Assembly: GCA_024681875.1 (NCBI GenBank)
Contig: JAILAA010000028.1
Span: 1-14,231 of the forward strand
Reading direction: 5' to 3'
From: Prevotella sp.
GTDB lineage: Bacteria; Bacteroidota; Bacteroidia; Bacteroidales; Bacteroidaceae
Length of the DNA stretch: 14,231 nucleotides
The stretch's first letter is position 1. Each line of letters begins with the position of its first letter. The position numbers and the translations under genes were made by a program. A model generated the notes under the pieces. The model ran no database searches, was not told the origin of the DNA, and saw only the letters and a program-made list of their open reading frames with translations. Of this stretch, positions 7,301 through 14,202 are shown one piece after another.

Positions 7301-8059
7301 ACGGGTGATGAGGCGGATGCAACTCTCATGGTTGAACTTCTCGTCGTCTGCTGTAGTGGCGAGGTCGTTGGGGAAGCGGGCCACCTGCACCGCCCAGGCA
7401 TACCAGTCGCTGAGCTCGCCATAGAACTTCTTGGTGAGCAGTTCGGAAGAGAATACCTGCATCCAGTGCTTGTAGAGTTCCTCAAAGTTGGGATATGCCT
7501 TGTCGCCGATGGACTCTAAGATGTCGATATGCCCGCGATGGGTTTCACGGCAATTGATGTTGCGAAGCATACTCACCTTGCCTAATTTCTCGCCGTCACG
7601 CCATTGCTGGGTGTATTCGCTGCGTTCACAGGTGGACAAAGCTAATCTGTCGCCCTGCTTGATGAAGAGTACCACTGGCTGAGCGGCGGCGATGCGGTTG
7701 AAACCACGGGTCAGTGTGGCCATCTCTGTACGGGTCAAGCTTTGCCCGCTGTCGATGTTGACGGCAAAGATCATCATGCCCGCATACTTGCCTTCTGCTG
7801 CCAGTTGTGTCACCTCGTCTTCACGTTGTTGCCTTGCCCGCCCTGACAGCGAGGCTTCATCAACCGTGCCGATAAAGTAGGTATGTTCCACTTTGGTCAT
7901 CAGTTCCCGCAAAGCTTTGGTCAACGGCCCGGGATAGAGGCTGTCAAAGAAAACAGGGGTGCGTGTCACCTCATTGAACGATATGTGCAGATGGTTGAGC
8001 ATTGCTGCGCAAGCATCGAACAGCGGCTCATTGATGAATTGTCTCAGGATGGTTTTCAT
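4355..8059 (-). CDS. Eco57I-like adenine-specific DNA methyltransferase with C-terminal TRD (type IIG/ISP-like RM subunit)
   Basis: This 1,234-residue protein has a divergent N-terminal region (1 to about 470) in which I see no clear PD-(D/E)xK nuclease. The methyltransferase core follows: motif X GSFYTP (492-497), motif I DPACGSGAF (557-565), the YGVDIQPIAVQISKLR segment (643-657), and the catalytic NPPY (799-802) of N6-adenine enzymes. The C-terminal TRD runs from about 924 to the end and sets the sequence recognised. It would methylate host DNA and steer the helicase partner to unmodified DNA. The helicase gene ends 30 bases upstream, so the two form an operon. The 25-bp inverted repeat covers the codons for LSDFVQQQN, exactly at the catalytic/TRD border. 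Base composition changes along the gene: the N-terminal third is GC-richer and the region below about 6650 is AT-richer. BREX PglX is a relative, but no other BREX gene is present here. Confidence 0.9.
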   Translation of the reverse strand: MKTILRQFINEPLFDACAAMLNHLHISFNEVTRTPVFFDSLYPGPLTKALRELMTKVEHTYFIGTVDEASLSGRARQQREDEVTQLAAEGKYAGMMIFAVNIDSGQSLTRTEMATLTRGFNRIAAAQPVVLFIKQGDRLALSTCERSEYTQQWRDGEKLGKVSMLRNINCRETHRGHIDILESIGDKAYPNFEELYKHWMQVFSSELLTKKFYGELSDWYAWAVQVARFPNDLATTADDEKFNHESCIRLITRLIFVWFLKQKHLIPEEFFDEQYIKNHFIKEFDPHTRKTLFYDAEQSKYYRLILQNLFFAMLNRPIVPEGKDTPNNRRFRGDGQRGYLRSDYNVNNLMRYKSDFKEGGADKFLKMANTHVPFLNGGLFDCLDDKPKNLYYDGFSERKESLEQLYLPDWLFFGDEVGRSIDLSQWYGDTKKRSVSARGIIDILKKYNFTIEENTPLDQEVSLDPELLGKAFENLLGAYNPETKETARNQSGSFYTPREIVQYMVDETIVAYLKQACGGELESQYRSLLSYATEDTQLSKEQRLSIMHALYNCRVLDPACGSGAFPMGVLQQLVHILRQLDPANEMWKEYMIDLAIEQSRKAFTTDVEEERKTSLADIEEAFNQNINDPDYARKLYLIEHCIYGVDIQPIAVQISKLRFFISLVVDQKPTNDATNNFGIRPLPNLESKFVAANTLIPVKYNASLVESNEGVIKHKNTLKELNHKIFLAKRNIDKHNIKDKIKATRKALAQAIEDTGFVGHSEAEQLAGWDMFDQNTSCTYFDAEWMFGMKGGFDIVIGNPPYVQLQNNGGELAHMYEECGYSTFARTGDIYCLFYERGWQMLKKHGHLCYITSNKWMRAGYGDKTREFFANKTNPMLLIDFAGVKIFESATVDTNIFLFAKSDNQHETVCAVTNKQNKDSVKNLSDFVQQQNSICNFASSDSWVILSPIEQSIKKKIEAVGTPLKDWAINIYRGVLTGCNEAFIIDSNKRDEILANCQTEDERQRTVELIRPILRGRDIKRYGYDWANLWLIYIPWHFPYQFDESIQGASEKAERAFKEQYPAVYSHMLHYKEPLSKRNKAETGIRYEWYAMQRWGAKYWEDFLKPKIIYPNMTKYIPFVFDNRMYLTNQKCFIITGKYVAYLTAFFNSSLFKYCFRDSFPELQGGTRELSKIFFDKIPVYEVSDAQNQKFQDAVEDIQNEYTKQKAQRIDSMLFDLYNLTTEERKTIGFVEIV
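5265..5289 (-). repeat. inverted repeat, right copy (recombination site)
   Basis: Exact reverse complement of 3488-3512, inside the active methyltransferase gene at the start of its TRD. Immediately beyond the repeat the two genes keep nearly the same protein sequence. Roughly half of the next 37 codons differ synonymously, so identity over the 25 bp is not simply protein conservation. Confidence 0.92.
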
Positions 8060-8089
8060 GTCAATTGCACCTTTTCAATTATTCTTATT

Positions 8090-11000
8090 TCAACTCACGT
8101 ATTCCCATGCTATCAGGTCGAACTTCTCACGATTGAACTTGTCTTCCAACCGCACGCCATCATTCTTTGCAGCGGGCTTTATGCCTTTGCGCGACTGTGC
8201 AATCTGAAGGATGGCGTTGGTGGCCTGTTGCGGCACCTGAGTATCGAACCACTGTTGAACGATGGCCTGCAGTTTGGCTATACGTTCATTCTGAGGCTTA
8301 TCGATCCAGTCGGGCAGATGGCGGTCTTGACGTTTGTTCATACGCAGAAAGTCGAGAATCTCTGCACGGTTCATTTCTGTGAAGGTGGGTGCCTGAGACT
8401 TGTCGGCAGGCTGACACATCAGGTAGATTTCACGATAACGGTCTGTGGCTGACTCTCGCTTGGGATAGCCGACAATGGCGACAAGGCTTTCGGGAATATG
8501 CTCAAACAATGTGTCCTCATTCTTGAAACCAGTGAAGATGCCATTGGGCATACGCTCCAACTGTTGCTTGTATTTCTCGAAATAGTCGAGCAGGTCTTGA
8601 CGATAGACTTCCAATGAAAAGTCTTTGAGCGACAGTGTCTGAGGCGATTCGATGTCGCTGATGCTGTTGTTCTGAAGTTCAGCCAATAGGCGGTCGGCAT
8701 TCTTATCCACCAACGGGTTGTCCTTCTCCATCTGCATATACTCGTCGTTCAGCTGCTGGGTCTCAGCCCCTGTCAGGTTCATAATCACCATGCGGTTCAT
8801 GATACGGGATTCCAGATGCAGGTATTCTTCAAATGAGGAGGCAGGCCAGAAGTTCACACACTGTATCAGTTGGTTGGGCGAGCCGATACGGTCGATTCGT
8901 CCAAAACGTTGAATCAGGCGGACGGGGTTCCAATGGATGTCGTAGTTCACCTGCATGTCGGCATCCTGCAGGTTTTGGCCTTCCGACAGACAGTCGGAGG
9001 CAATCAGGATGTCGATGGGGTCGTCCAGCAAGCGGGTGACCGACGGCTCCTTTGCCCTGACGAGCTGCTCCCATATAGAATAAGGTACGCGCCACTGGCG
9101 TTTCTCGGCATCGAAATACTGGGCGGTGTCGAGGTGGGCATCTTCATAAAGCAGGCTCCAGTCTTTTTCTTTGTATAGTTTGCTATAGGGGGCAAAACTC
9201 TGTAGCACATCCTGGAAGTCGTTGGTACGATGATGACCTGAGGAATAGATGGCTGTGCCAGAGACGGAGGCGATGCGAGAGAAGCCACGCAGCTGGAGTT
9301 CGTCATAGAGGAATTTTGCTGTGTCGCTATAGGCCGTGAAGATGACAATTTTCTTGTTCTTGCTCTGCTGCTTTTCTCTGAGCAATGCTGCAAGTACATC
9401 TAATTTCTCATCCTGCTCGAACTTGTTCCTGTAATCCTGCTCGAAGGTTTTCAGGCTGAGGTAGATTTCATTCAGGCATTTCACGTTGTGCTGCAATCCG
9501 CGCTTGAAACCGCCCAAGTTCTTCATCTCGCTCAGGCTGATGGTGCCTTTGCGCAGGGTGAAGAGGTCGTCGGTGTCGAAGTTCTCGTCCTCGTCTGGCA
9601 CATCAATATCAACGACACCATTTTTCTTGTGCTCTTCGAAGTCCAAGACCTTTTGCAGCGTCTGTTCATGCACGTCAAGCACTTTCTTTACCGTCAGCAT
9701 ACAGGAATACCATGAACTTTCCAATCGTTTCATAAACAGGATGCTCATCATCTTCACCAAGAAACGCTCACGGTTCACGTTGTCGTTCCAGTCGTTCTTG
9801 GCTCCCTTGCGTGCTTGTTGGGGTCTGTCAGGGATATAGAGGCTGGGCTGGTAGGCGGTCAGTGTCAGTTGCTCAAACGCCTTGTAAATCTCGTCCGTGT
9901 TCTTGTATTTCCCAAAGTGGTCAACGCCTTTATAGATGTTACGCGGTTTGGCCTTCTCTGGGAAGCCCATGTCCTCGCCCAACGTCTTCTCTATCAGCTT
10001 GCGGGTGCGGGCCACAATCAGCCTGTCCGTCAGGTTGAAGAACTTGGGCGACAACTTAGCGATAAAGCTGCCGATGGTACGCTGGGGGTCAGCACACCAT
10101 TCCGTGTATTTGCGCTGAGAGTCGGCAAAGAGACTTCTGAGCGATTCTACACCAAAGTCATTGGTGTCAAAAGCATTGTCATCGCCTCTGCCTATCAGGT
10201 TGAACTGTCCTTTCACATCCTTCAGGCCTGTGTTAATGGGCGTGGCTGACAGCATCAAGACCTTCAGTTGGTGTCCTTCTTTTTGCGACTGTGCCCTGAT
10301 GATGCTATCCATCAAGTCCTGATAGCGGCTCGACTTCTCGTTGCGAAGGTTGTGGCTTTCGTCGATGACAATCAGCAGTTTTTCGCGCCGTTGCAGGTAG
10401 TCGAGCTTATAGGTGTCGTAGCTGTTTTGCAGCCGCTCATTCTGCAGGTCTGTATGGAAACGCACCTGATAGTCGAAGCGGTCTTTGTCGAAGCGCGAGC
10501 CGGCGCCTTTCAGGTATTGCGTCCAGTTCTGCTGTAGCTTCTTGGGGCAGAGCAGGACGGTGGTGTAGCCTTGAATCTGGAAGAACTTGATGACAGCCAG
10601 CGCGGAGAATGTCTTTCCTAATCCCACGGCATCGGCCAGGATGGCGCCATTGTATTTGCGCAGCATCTTGATGAGCGAGATGACACCTTTCTGCTGGTAG
10701 TTGAACAGTGTGCGCCAAATCTCGCTGGTCTGTAGCAGCGACATGTCCTGCTGGTGTTCTATCGAAGAGCCGTCCAAGTCGAGGTCGGCCTTGAAGAGTT
10801 CATAAAGTATCTTGTAGTAGATTTCCTCGGGGGTGTATTTGCGGAAATACTCTTCGATCATGCGGATGAAATAGTCTTTCACGCTAATGAGGCCAGACTT
10901 GGGGTTTGCTGGGTCTTGAATCTTCTCTTTCGCCGTTTTCCAGATGGCCTCAAACCAGTGGCACACCTCCTTGTAGTCAGAATTGGCTTTGTTTACTGAG

Positions 11001-11539
11001 TCGCCGATGGTCAGCTCCACATTCGAGGTGGGTTTAAGGCCAAGTCCGGCATCTGTCAGGTTGCTGCTGCCCGTCAGGTAGTAGCCGTTGTTAGTGGCGA
11101 CGTTGTTCTTGAACAGATAGGCCTTGGCATGGCAGAAGGCGTTGGCAATGGCACGAATCTGCACGGAGTTGCGCTCTAAGAACGCCTTGGCCTCCTGAGC
11201 GTATTGGTCTAATTGCAGGGTGGTGTCCACGGAGAAGTCACCGTTGAGCAAGTCCTTGATGTCCTCCAACTGTTTCTCCTCGCGTATCATTTCAGAGGAG
11301 ACGATGCGGAACTCGTCCTCAGCGGGCAGCTCACGATAGAGCTTGCTGAGTGCACGGATGGTGAAATAGCCCGTCACAATGTCGAGCTTACCTGTCTGGC
11401 CCGACTGTTGGCCAGAATAGAGACTGATGAAATCCCACACGGTCCTGATGCCAAGGCCGGTCTCGGGATAACGGTCTACCTTGTTGTCTATAAGCATAGC
11501 TTGTACGATAGTTTTAGGCAGCACACTCGTCATCGGCAT
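8090..11539 (-). CDS. PLD-like nuclease domain fused to SNF2-type helicase (RM/defence helicase)
   Basis: This 1,149-residue protein starts with a phospholipase-D-like domain. HAKAYLF (137-143) and TGSSNLTDAG (156-165) give the His, Lys and Asn of one HKD half-site, so a dimer would be needed for a full active site. A superfamily-2 helicase follows: Walker A DAVGLGKT (303-310), DESH (393-396), SATPIN (431-436), motif IV IVIFTAYSDT (731-740), SEGQNLQDAD (852-861) and the arginine-finger motif QRFGRIDRIG (877-886). It probably translocates on DNA using ATP and supplies the cleavage activity that the methyltransferase partner seems to lack. The partner gene starts 30 bases after its stop. ATG 11539 was chosen because a 9-codon leader frame ends 2 bases before it; ATG 11533 is an alternative start. 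The gene is preceded by a long structured leader. The nuclease role is inferred. Confidence 0.9.
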   Translation of the reverse strand: MPMTSVLPKTIVQAMLIDNKVDRYPETGLGIRTVWDFISLYSGQQSGQTGKLDIVTGYFTIRALSKLYRELPAEDEFRIVSSEMIREEKQLEDIKDLLNGDFSVDTTLQLDQYAQEAKAFLERNSVQIRAIANAFCHAKAYLFKNNVATNNGYYLTGSSNLTDAGLGLKPTSNVELTIGDSVNKANSDYKEVCHWFEAIWKTAKEKIQDPANPKSGLISVKDYFIRMIEEYFRKYTPEEIYYKILYELFKADLDLDGSSIEHQQDMSLLQTSEIWRTLFNYQQKGVISLIKMLRKYNGAILADAVGLGKTFSALAVIKFFQIQGYTTVLLCPKKLQQNWTQYLKGAGSRFDKDRFDYQVRFHTDLQNERLQNSYDTYKLDYLQRREKLLIVIDESHNLRNEKSSRYQDLMDSIIRAQSQKEGHQLKVLMLSATPINTGLKDVKGQFNLIGRGDDNAFDTNDFGVESLRSLFADSQRKYTEWCADPQRTIGSFIAKLSPKFFNLTDRLIVARTRKLIEKTLGEDMGFPEKAKPRNIYKGVDHFGKYKNTDEIYKAFEQLTLTAYQPSLYIPDRPQQARKGAKNDWNDNVNRERFLVKMMSILFMKRLESSWYSCMLTVKKVLDVHEQTLQKVLDFEEHKKNGVVDIDVPDEDENFDTDDLFTLRKGTISLSEMKNLGGFKRGLQHNVKCLNEIYLSLKTFEQDYRNKFEQDEKLDVLAALLREKQQSKNKKIVIFTAYSDTAKFLYDELQLRGFSRIASVSGTAIYSSGHHRTNDFQDVLQSFAPYSKLYKEKDWSLLYEDAHLDTAQYFDAEKRQWRVPYSIWEQLVRAKEPSVTRLLDDPIDILIASDCLSEGQNLQDADMQVNYDIHWNPVRLIQRFGRIDRIGSPNQLIQCVNFWPASSFEEYLHLESRIMNRMVIMNLTGAETQQLNDEYMQMEKDNPLVDKNADRLLAELQNNSISDIESPQTLSLKDFSLEVYRQDLLDYFEKYKQQLERMPNGIFTGFKNEDTLFEHIPESLVAIVGYPKRESATDRYREIYLMCQPADKSQAPTFTEMNRAEILDFLRMNKRQDRHLPDWIDKPQNERIAKLQAIVQQWFDTQVPQQATNAILQIAQSRKGIKPAAKNDGVRLEDKFNREKFDLIAWEYVS

Positions 11540-11541
11540 GT

Positions 11542-11571
11542 TTATAGGCTAAAGCCAAGGCCTCCGGACAT
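11542..11571 (-). CDS. putative leader peptide MSGGLGFSL before the helicase
   Basis: This nine-codon frame ends in TAA 2 bases before the helicase ATG, a spacing that suits translational coupling. It lies inside the distal hairpins of the structured leader, so ribosome passage would disturb them. Two other short frames occur in the leader on the same strand: 11765-11742 (MTFEEKQ) and 11732-11682 (MLLVISGNLGNSQGII). All are too short to support by coding statistics. I report this one because of its position. Confidence 0.35.
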   Translation of the reverse strand: MSGGLGFSL

Positions 11572-11709
11572 GGAAATAGCGTAGGAAACGCTACTTACCC
11601 CTATCTGGAGGCCCTAGGAATAGCCTATATAGCTTGATAAGCCGTGCCTACGCTATCGCATAGGCATTAACTTGTCGTAAGCTATATAATACCTTGTGAA
11701 TTTCCTAGG
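11547..11709 (-). promoter_or_regulatory. structured 5' leader RNA of the helicase-methyltransferase operon
   Basis: Several nested exact pairings occur. P1 pairs 11702-11709 with 11613-11620 (8 bp). Inside it, P2 pairs 11679-11688 with 11626-11635 (10 bp), enclosing hairpin P3 of 11658-11665 with 11646-11653 (8 pairs, one G-U). Directly after P1, P4 pairs 11607-11613 with 11559-11565 (7 bp) and encloses P5, 11588-11593 with 11577-11582 (6 bp). A small hairpin GGCTttAGCC lies at 11547-11556, just before the helicase start. Helix P4 abuts P1, so they could stack coaxially. The size and order look like an attenuator or riboswitch-like control element. I do not recognise a named RNA family. A translational-attenuation leader is known for tetQ in Bacteroides, which is an analogy only. 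Confidence 0.6.
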
Positions 11710-11861
11710 TTCCCAGATATTACCAACAACATTAATGCTGTTTATTGTTTTTCCTCAAAAGTCATACAGCCACCCTGCGCTCAGGGATTTTGCGTCGTTT
11801 CTTGCGTCCTTTCAGTAGCAAGCGGCAAGGCCGAACAACGACGATTGGCCGTACTCGGTTG

Positions 11862-11869
11862 CAAATGTA
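11862..11869 (-). promoter_or_regulatory. candidate -7 promoter box for the helicase operon
   Basis: On the minus strand this reads TACATTTG, matching TAnnTTTG. Transcription would begin near 11855 and give a leader of about 315 bases before the helicase ATG. The -33 element is weak: a TTG occurs only about 14 bases upstream instead of 19-21. The ten bases 11861-11870 (GTACATTTGC on the minus strand) also fit GTAnnTTTGC, the core of CTnDOT-type attachment sites, so the motif is ambiguous. Confidence 0.45.
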
Positions 11870-12455
11870 CGAATAAAATCCGACAATGATTCTTTTTTAT
11901 CCTGTTTTTTTGCTATAATTTAATCTACCTAACATCCGCAGATGAGTTGCGCTCCCCTCTAACGGACTTTTGTCAATATTATTTACCGCAAAAACGGGGC
12001 TCTGAAAAAAGGCGAAACAGAATGGAATGAGGGTAAAAGGGGGGCTCTTTGCCACATCTGGAACTAAAAATCGGGGGCCAAAGACTGCACATTTTAAATG
12101 AAACGTGCAGCTTTTGGGCCTTATGAAGGCTTTTTTCAGGGGCAAAAGCAGGCTTTGCAGCTTCACCGCGAGGCTACTTTTTTTCAAAAGTAGGCTCCGC
12201 ATGAAAAAATCTAACGTTAGATTTTTTTGCGGGCGACTTCGCCAAAGTTAAAAACTGGCCCAAAAAAGTGCTATCCTGCTGATGCTCTGCAAGATAGTCA
12301 AACCCCAAAAATACGGCGATTTTTCGCAACAGAAATTCTGTGGCTCAGAATTTTTAAAATATGAGGGTAGTTAATCGCCTTTTTTGTAAATATTTTCTAC
12401 TCAGTACGCCGTGCCGGACACAACGAGTGAAGCGTGAATCATTTAAAATTCTTTC
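11870..12455. other. non-coding divergent region rich in palindromes
   Basis: No convincing gene lies between the helicase promoter and the isomerase promoter. A 101-codon minus-strand frame at 11897-12202 has low-complexity, unrecognisable sequence and overlaps the palindromes. The stretch contains at least five hairpin-forming inverted repeats (12076-12120, 12174-12193, 12197-12232, 12232-12243, 12333-12352) and several A or T runs. It may hold debris of a lost gene's terminator or of mobile elements. Confidence 0.6.
12197..12232. repeat. long palindrome in the divergent region
   Basis: The centre, 12204-12227, is a perfect 24-bp palindrome: arms AAAAAATCTAAC and GTTAGATTTTTT. CCGCA (12197-12201) pairs with TGCGG (12228-12232) across a two-base bulge, making a 17-pair stem with no loop. 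An adjacent hairpin pairs 12174-12181 (CTACTTTT) with 12186-12193. The T run could act as a terminator, but no neighbouring gene reads into it. Confidence 0.8.
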
Positions 12456-12493
12456 CTTTTTCTTGCCGCTTTCAAGAAAAAGAACTAATTTTG
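12456..12493 (+). promoter_or_regulatory. isomerase promoter with an overlapping inverted repeat
   Basis: TAATTTTG (12486-12493) fits the -7 consensus. A TTG at 12463-12465 sits exactly 20 bases before it, as expected for the -33 box. A perfect 10-bp inverted repeat, CTTTTTCTTG (12456-12465) and CAAGAAAAAG (12473-12482), covers the -33 element and most of the spacer. It could be an operator for a repressor or activator of the isomerase gene. The transcript would start about 30 bases before the ATG at 12530. Confidence 0.6.
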
Positions 12494-12529
12494 CCCACGT
12501 AAACTAATAACAAAAACAACTACCAGAAA

Positions 12530-13954
12530 ATGAAAAACGGAAAGACTTGCTTTGGCGTTATTATCGGAACACGTGCCTATTTCAACTCAGCATTGGCCAA
12601 GGACGTGCGCAAACAGTTGCTCAGGACCATGGACGACTTGGGAATCGAGTACATCATCCTGCCAGAAGACGCCACGCCCACCGGCTCGTCAAGTATTGAG
12701 ACCCGCGAGGACGGCCTGAAAGTATCGAAACAGTTTCGTGAGCACCGCGACGAGATTGACGGCATCGTCGTCTCGCTGCCTAATTTCGGTTTCGAGATTG
12801 GCATTATCAACGCCATCAGCGATGCCGACCTGAATGTGCCCGTGATGGTGCAGGCCTGCGACGACGAGAACGACAAGGTGGATCTGGACTCGCGACGCGA
12901 CGCCTTCTGCGGAAAAATCAGCGTCTGCAACAACCTGTACCAGTATGGCATTCCCTTTACGGACACTACGCTGCATACATACTCTATCTACGACCCGCTG
13001 CTACGCAAGGACATCGACCGCTTCGCAGCCATCTGCCGTGTGGTGAACGGACTGCGCCACTGCCGACTGGGACAGATAGGTACACGCCCCTTGGGCTTTA
13101 ACACGTGCCGCGCCTCGGAAAAGCTGCTGCAGCGCAGCGGTATCACGGTGGTGCCAGCCGACCTGAGCGAAATCCTGTATGCCGCACAGAAAATCAAGGA
13201 CGACGACCCGAAATTCATCGAGATGTGTAACCGCACGTGTAACTACGCAAAGGTGCCCGAGAACTACAAGGAGAAGCTGGGGCTGCAGGCGAAGTTCAGC
13301 GTGGCCGTGGAGAACTGGATTGCCGCGAACGACGTGCAGGCGGTAGCCATACAGTGCTGGGACTCGCTGGAGCAGAACTACGGCTGTGCACCGTGCGTGA
13401 CGATGTCGATGCTCAGCGACAAGCTGATACCGGCAGCCTGCGAGACGGACTTGGCAGGAGCGGTGTCGATGTATGCGCTGACGCTGGCAGCAAACAAGGC
13501 CTCTGCCCTACTCGACTGGAACAACAACTTCGCGGAAGACCGCAACAAGTGTGTGTGTACACACTGCGGCAACTATGCGAAGTCGTTCGTGGGCAACGAC
13601 GACCTGAAGCTGGGACCTCTCGGCGTACTGGGACGCACGCTGGGCAAGATCAACACCTTCGGAGCAGTATATGCGAAGGTCAGCGAGGGCCCCTTCACGT
13701 TCTTCCGCATCTCTACCGACGACCCGCAGGGCTGCATCAAGGCGTACCTGGGCAAGGGTCAGCTGACGAATGACCCCTACGGCATGGACGGCTGCATCGC
13801 CGTGACGCAGGTGGACAACCTGCAGCAGCTGATGAAGTATATCTGCAAGAACGGCTTCGAGCATCACGTGGCCATGGTGCGCACAGACGTCGTGGAAATC
13901 CTGCAGGAGGCCATCGAGACCTACCTGGGGTGGAAGCTGTATGTGCATGAGTAA
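12530..13954 (+). CDS. L-fucose-isomerase-like sugar isomerase
   Basis: This 474-residue protein belongs to the fucose/arabinose isomerase-like superfamily. The N-terminal part (GVIIGTRAYFNSALA, 9-23) and IDGIVVSLPNFG (76-87) form nucleotide-fold-like strands. GQIGTRPLGFNTC (181-193) begins the second domain. The signature AIQCWDSLEQNYGCAPCVTM (273-292) is followed by ACETDLAGA (303-311), whose Glu305 and Asp307 are likely metal ligands, and THCGN (344-348) with His345. It should interconvert an aldose and a ketose with a divalent metal. It is shorter than classical FucI (about 590 residues), so it is a relative and not FucI itself. Together with the kinase and transketolase at the left end it could serve one isomerise-phosphorylate-transfer route, with the defence island lying between them. 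It has its own promoter and a downstream hairpin. Confidence 0.85.
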   Translation: MKNGKTCFGVIIGTRAYFNSALAKDVRKQLLRTMDDLGIEYIILPEDATPTGSSSIETREDGLKVSKQFREHRDEIDGIVVSLPNFGFEIGIINAISDADLNVPVMVQACDDENDKVDLDSRRDAFCGKISVCNNLYQYGIPFTDTTLHTYSIYDPLLRKDIDRFAAICRVVNGLRHCRLGQIGTRPLGFNTCRASEKLLQRSGITVVPADLSEILYAAQKIKDDDPKFIEMCNRTCNYAKVPENYKEKLGLQAKFSVAVENWIAANDVQAVAIQCWDSLEQNYGCAPCVTMSMLSDKLIPAACETDLAGAVSMYALTLAANKASALLDWNNNFAEDRNKCVCTHCGNYAKSFVGNDDLKLGPLGVLGRTLGKINTFGAVYAKVSEGPFTFFRISTDDPQGCIKAYLGKGQLTNDPYGMDGCIAVTQVDNLQQLMKYICKNGFEHHVAMVRTDVVEILQEAIETYLGWKLYVHE

Positions 13955-13967
13955 AGCCCACCCCCAG

Positions 13968-13987
13968 CCCCTCCCGGGGGGGAGGGG
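13968..13987 (+). terminator. GC-rich hairpin after the isomerase
   Basis: CCCCTCCC (13968-13975) pairs perfectly with GGGAGGGG (13980-13987) around four G residues, 13 bases after the stop codon. It is followed by TTGTTTCC, a weak U tract. It may terminate or only stabilise the transcript. Such C-rich/G-rich hairpins are common intergenic units in this group. Confidence 0.5.
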
Positions 13988-13996
13988 GGTTGTTTC

Positions 13997-14168
13997 CAGT
14001 TTACAGTTTACAGTTTACAGTTTACGGTTTAAAGTTTACAGTTTAAAGTTAATTTCAAACACAGAGAGACAGAGAGATTAAATTAGGAATTAGTAATTAG
14101 AAATTAGTAATTATGATTACCTTTAAACTCTTAAACTCTGTAAACTATAAACTGTAAACTGTAAACTA
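13997..14168. repeat. inverted pair of heptamer arrays
   Basis: Eight 7-bp units fill 13997-14052: CAGTTTA four times, then CGGTTTA, AAGTTTA, CAGTTTA, AAGTTAA. The reverse-complement unit TAAACTG/TAAACTC recurs at 14124-14130, 14132-14138, 14141-14147, 14148-14154, 14155-14161 and 14162-14168. Positions 13998-14017 and 14148-14167 are perfect 20-bp inverted arms. The spacer holds AG-rich sequence and a short repeat, ATTAGTAATTA. No gene is seen here. Confidence 0.9.
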
Positions 14169-14170
14169 AA

Positions 14171-14202
14171 AAAAAAGCTCACTCTTCGGAGTGGGCTTTT
14201 TT
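14171..14202. terminator. bidirectional Rho-independent terminator
   Basis: AAAAAAGCTCACTC (14171-14184) and GAGTGGGCTTTTTT (14189-14202) form a 14-pair stem with one G-U pair around a TTCG tetraloop. A runs on one side and T runs on the other allow it to work in both directions. It would end the isomerase transcript and the convergent gene entering from the right. Confidence 0.85.

Noticed and set aside
6848..7519. 223-codon + strand frame within the methyltransferase gene
   Set aside because: It is the shadow of the GC-richer part of the true minus-strand gene, which carries the domain homology.
4355..11539. Calling the two-gene island BREX or DISARM
   Set aside because: The methyltransferase resembles PglX and the helicase resembles DISARM-type helicases, but no PglZ, BrxC, DrmA or DrmB partner is present in the window.
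11897..12202. 101-codon minus-strand frame
   Set aside because: No recognisable domain, low complexity, spans several palindromes, and no promoter leads to it.
13997..14168. CRISPR array
   Set aside because: The units are 7 bp and mostly contiguous, without unique spacers or cas genes.
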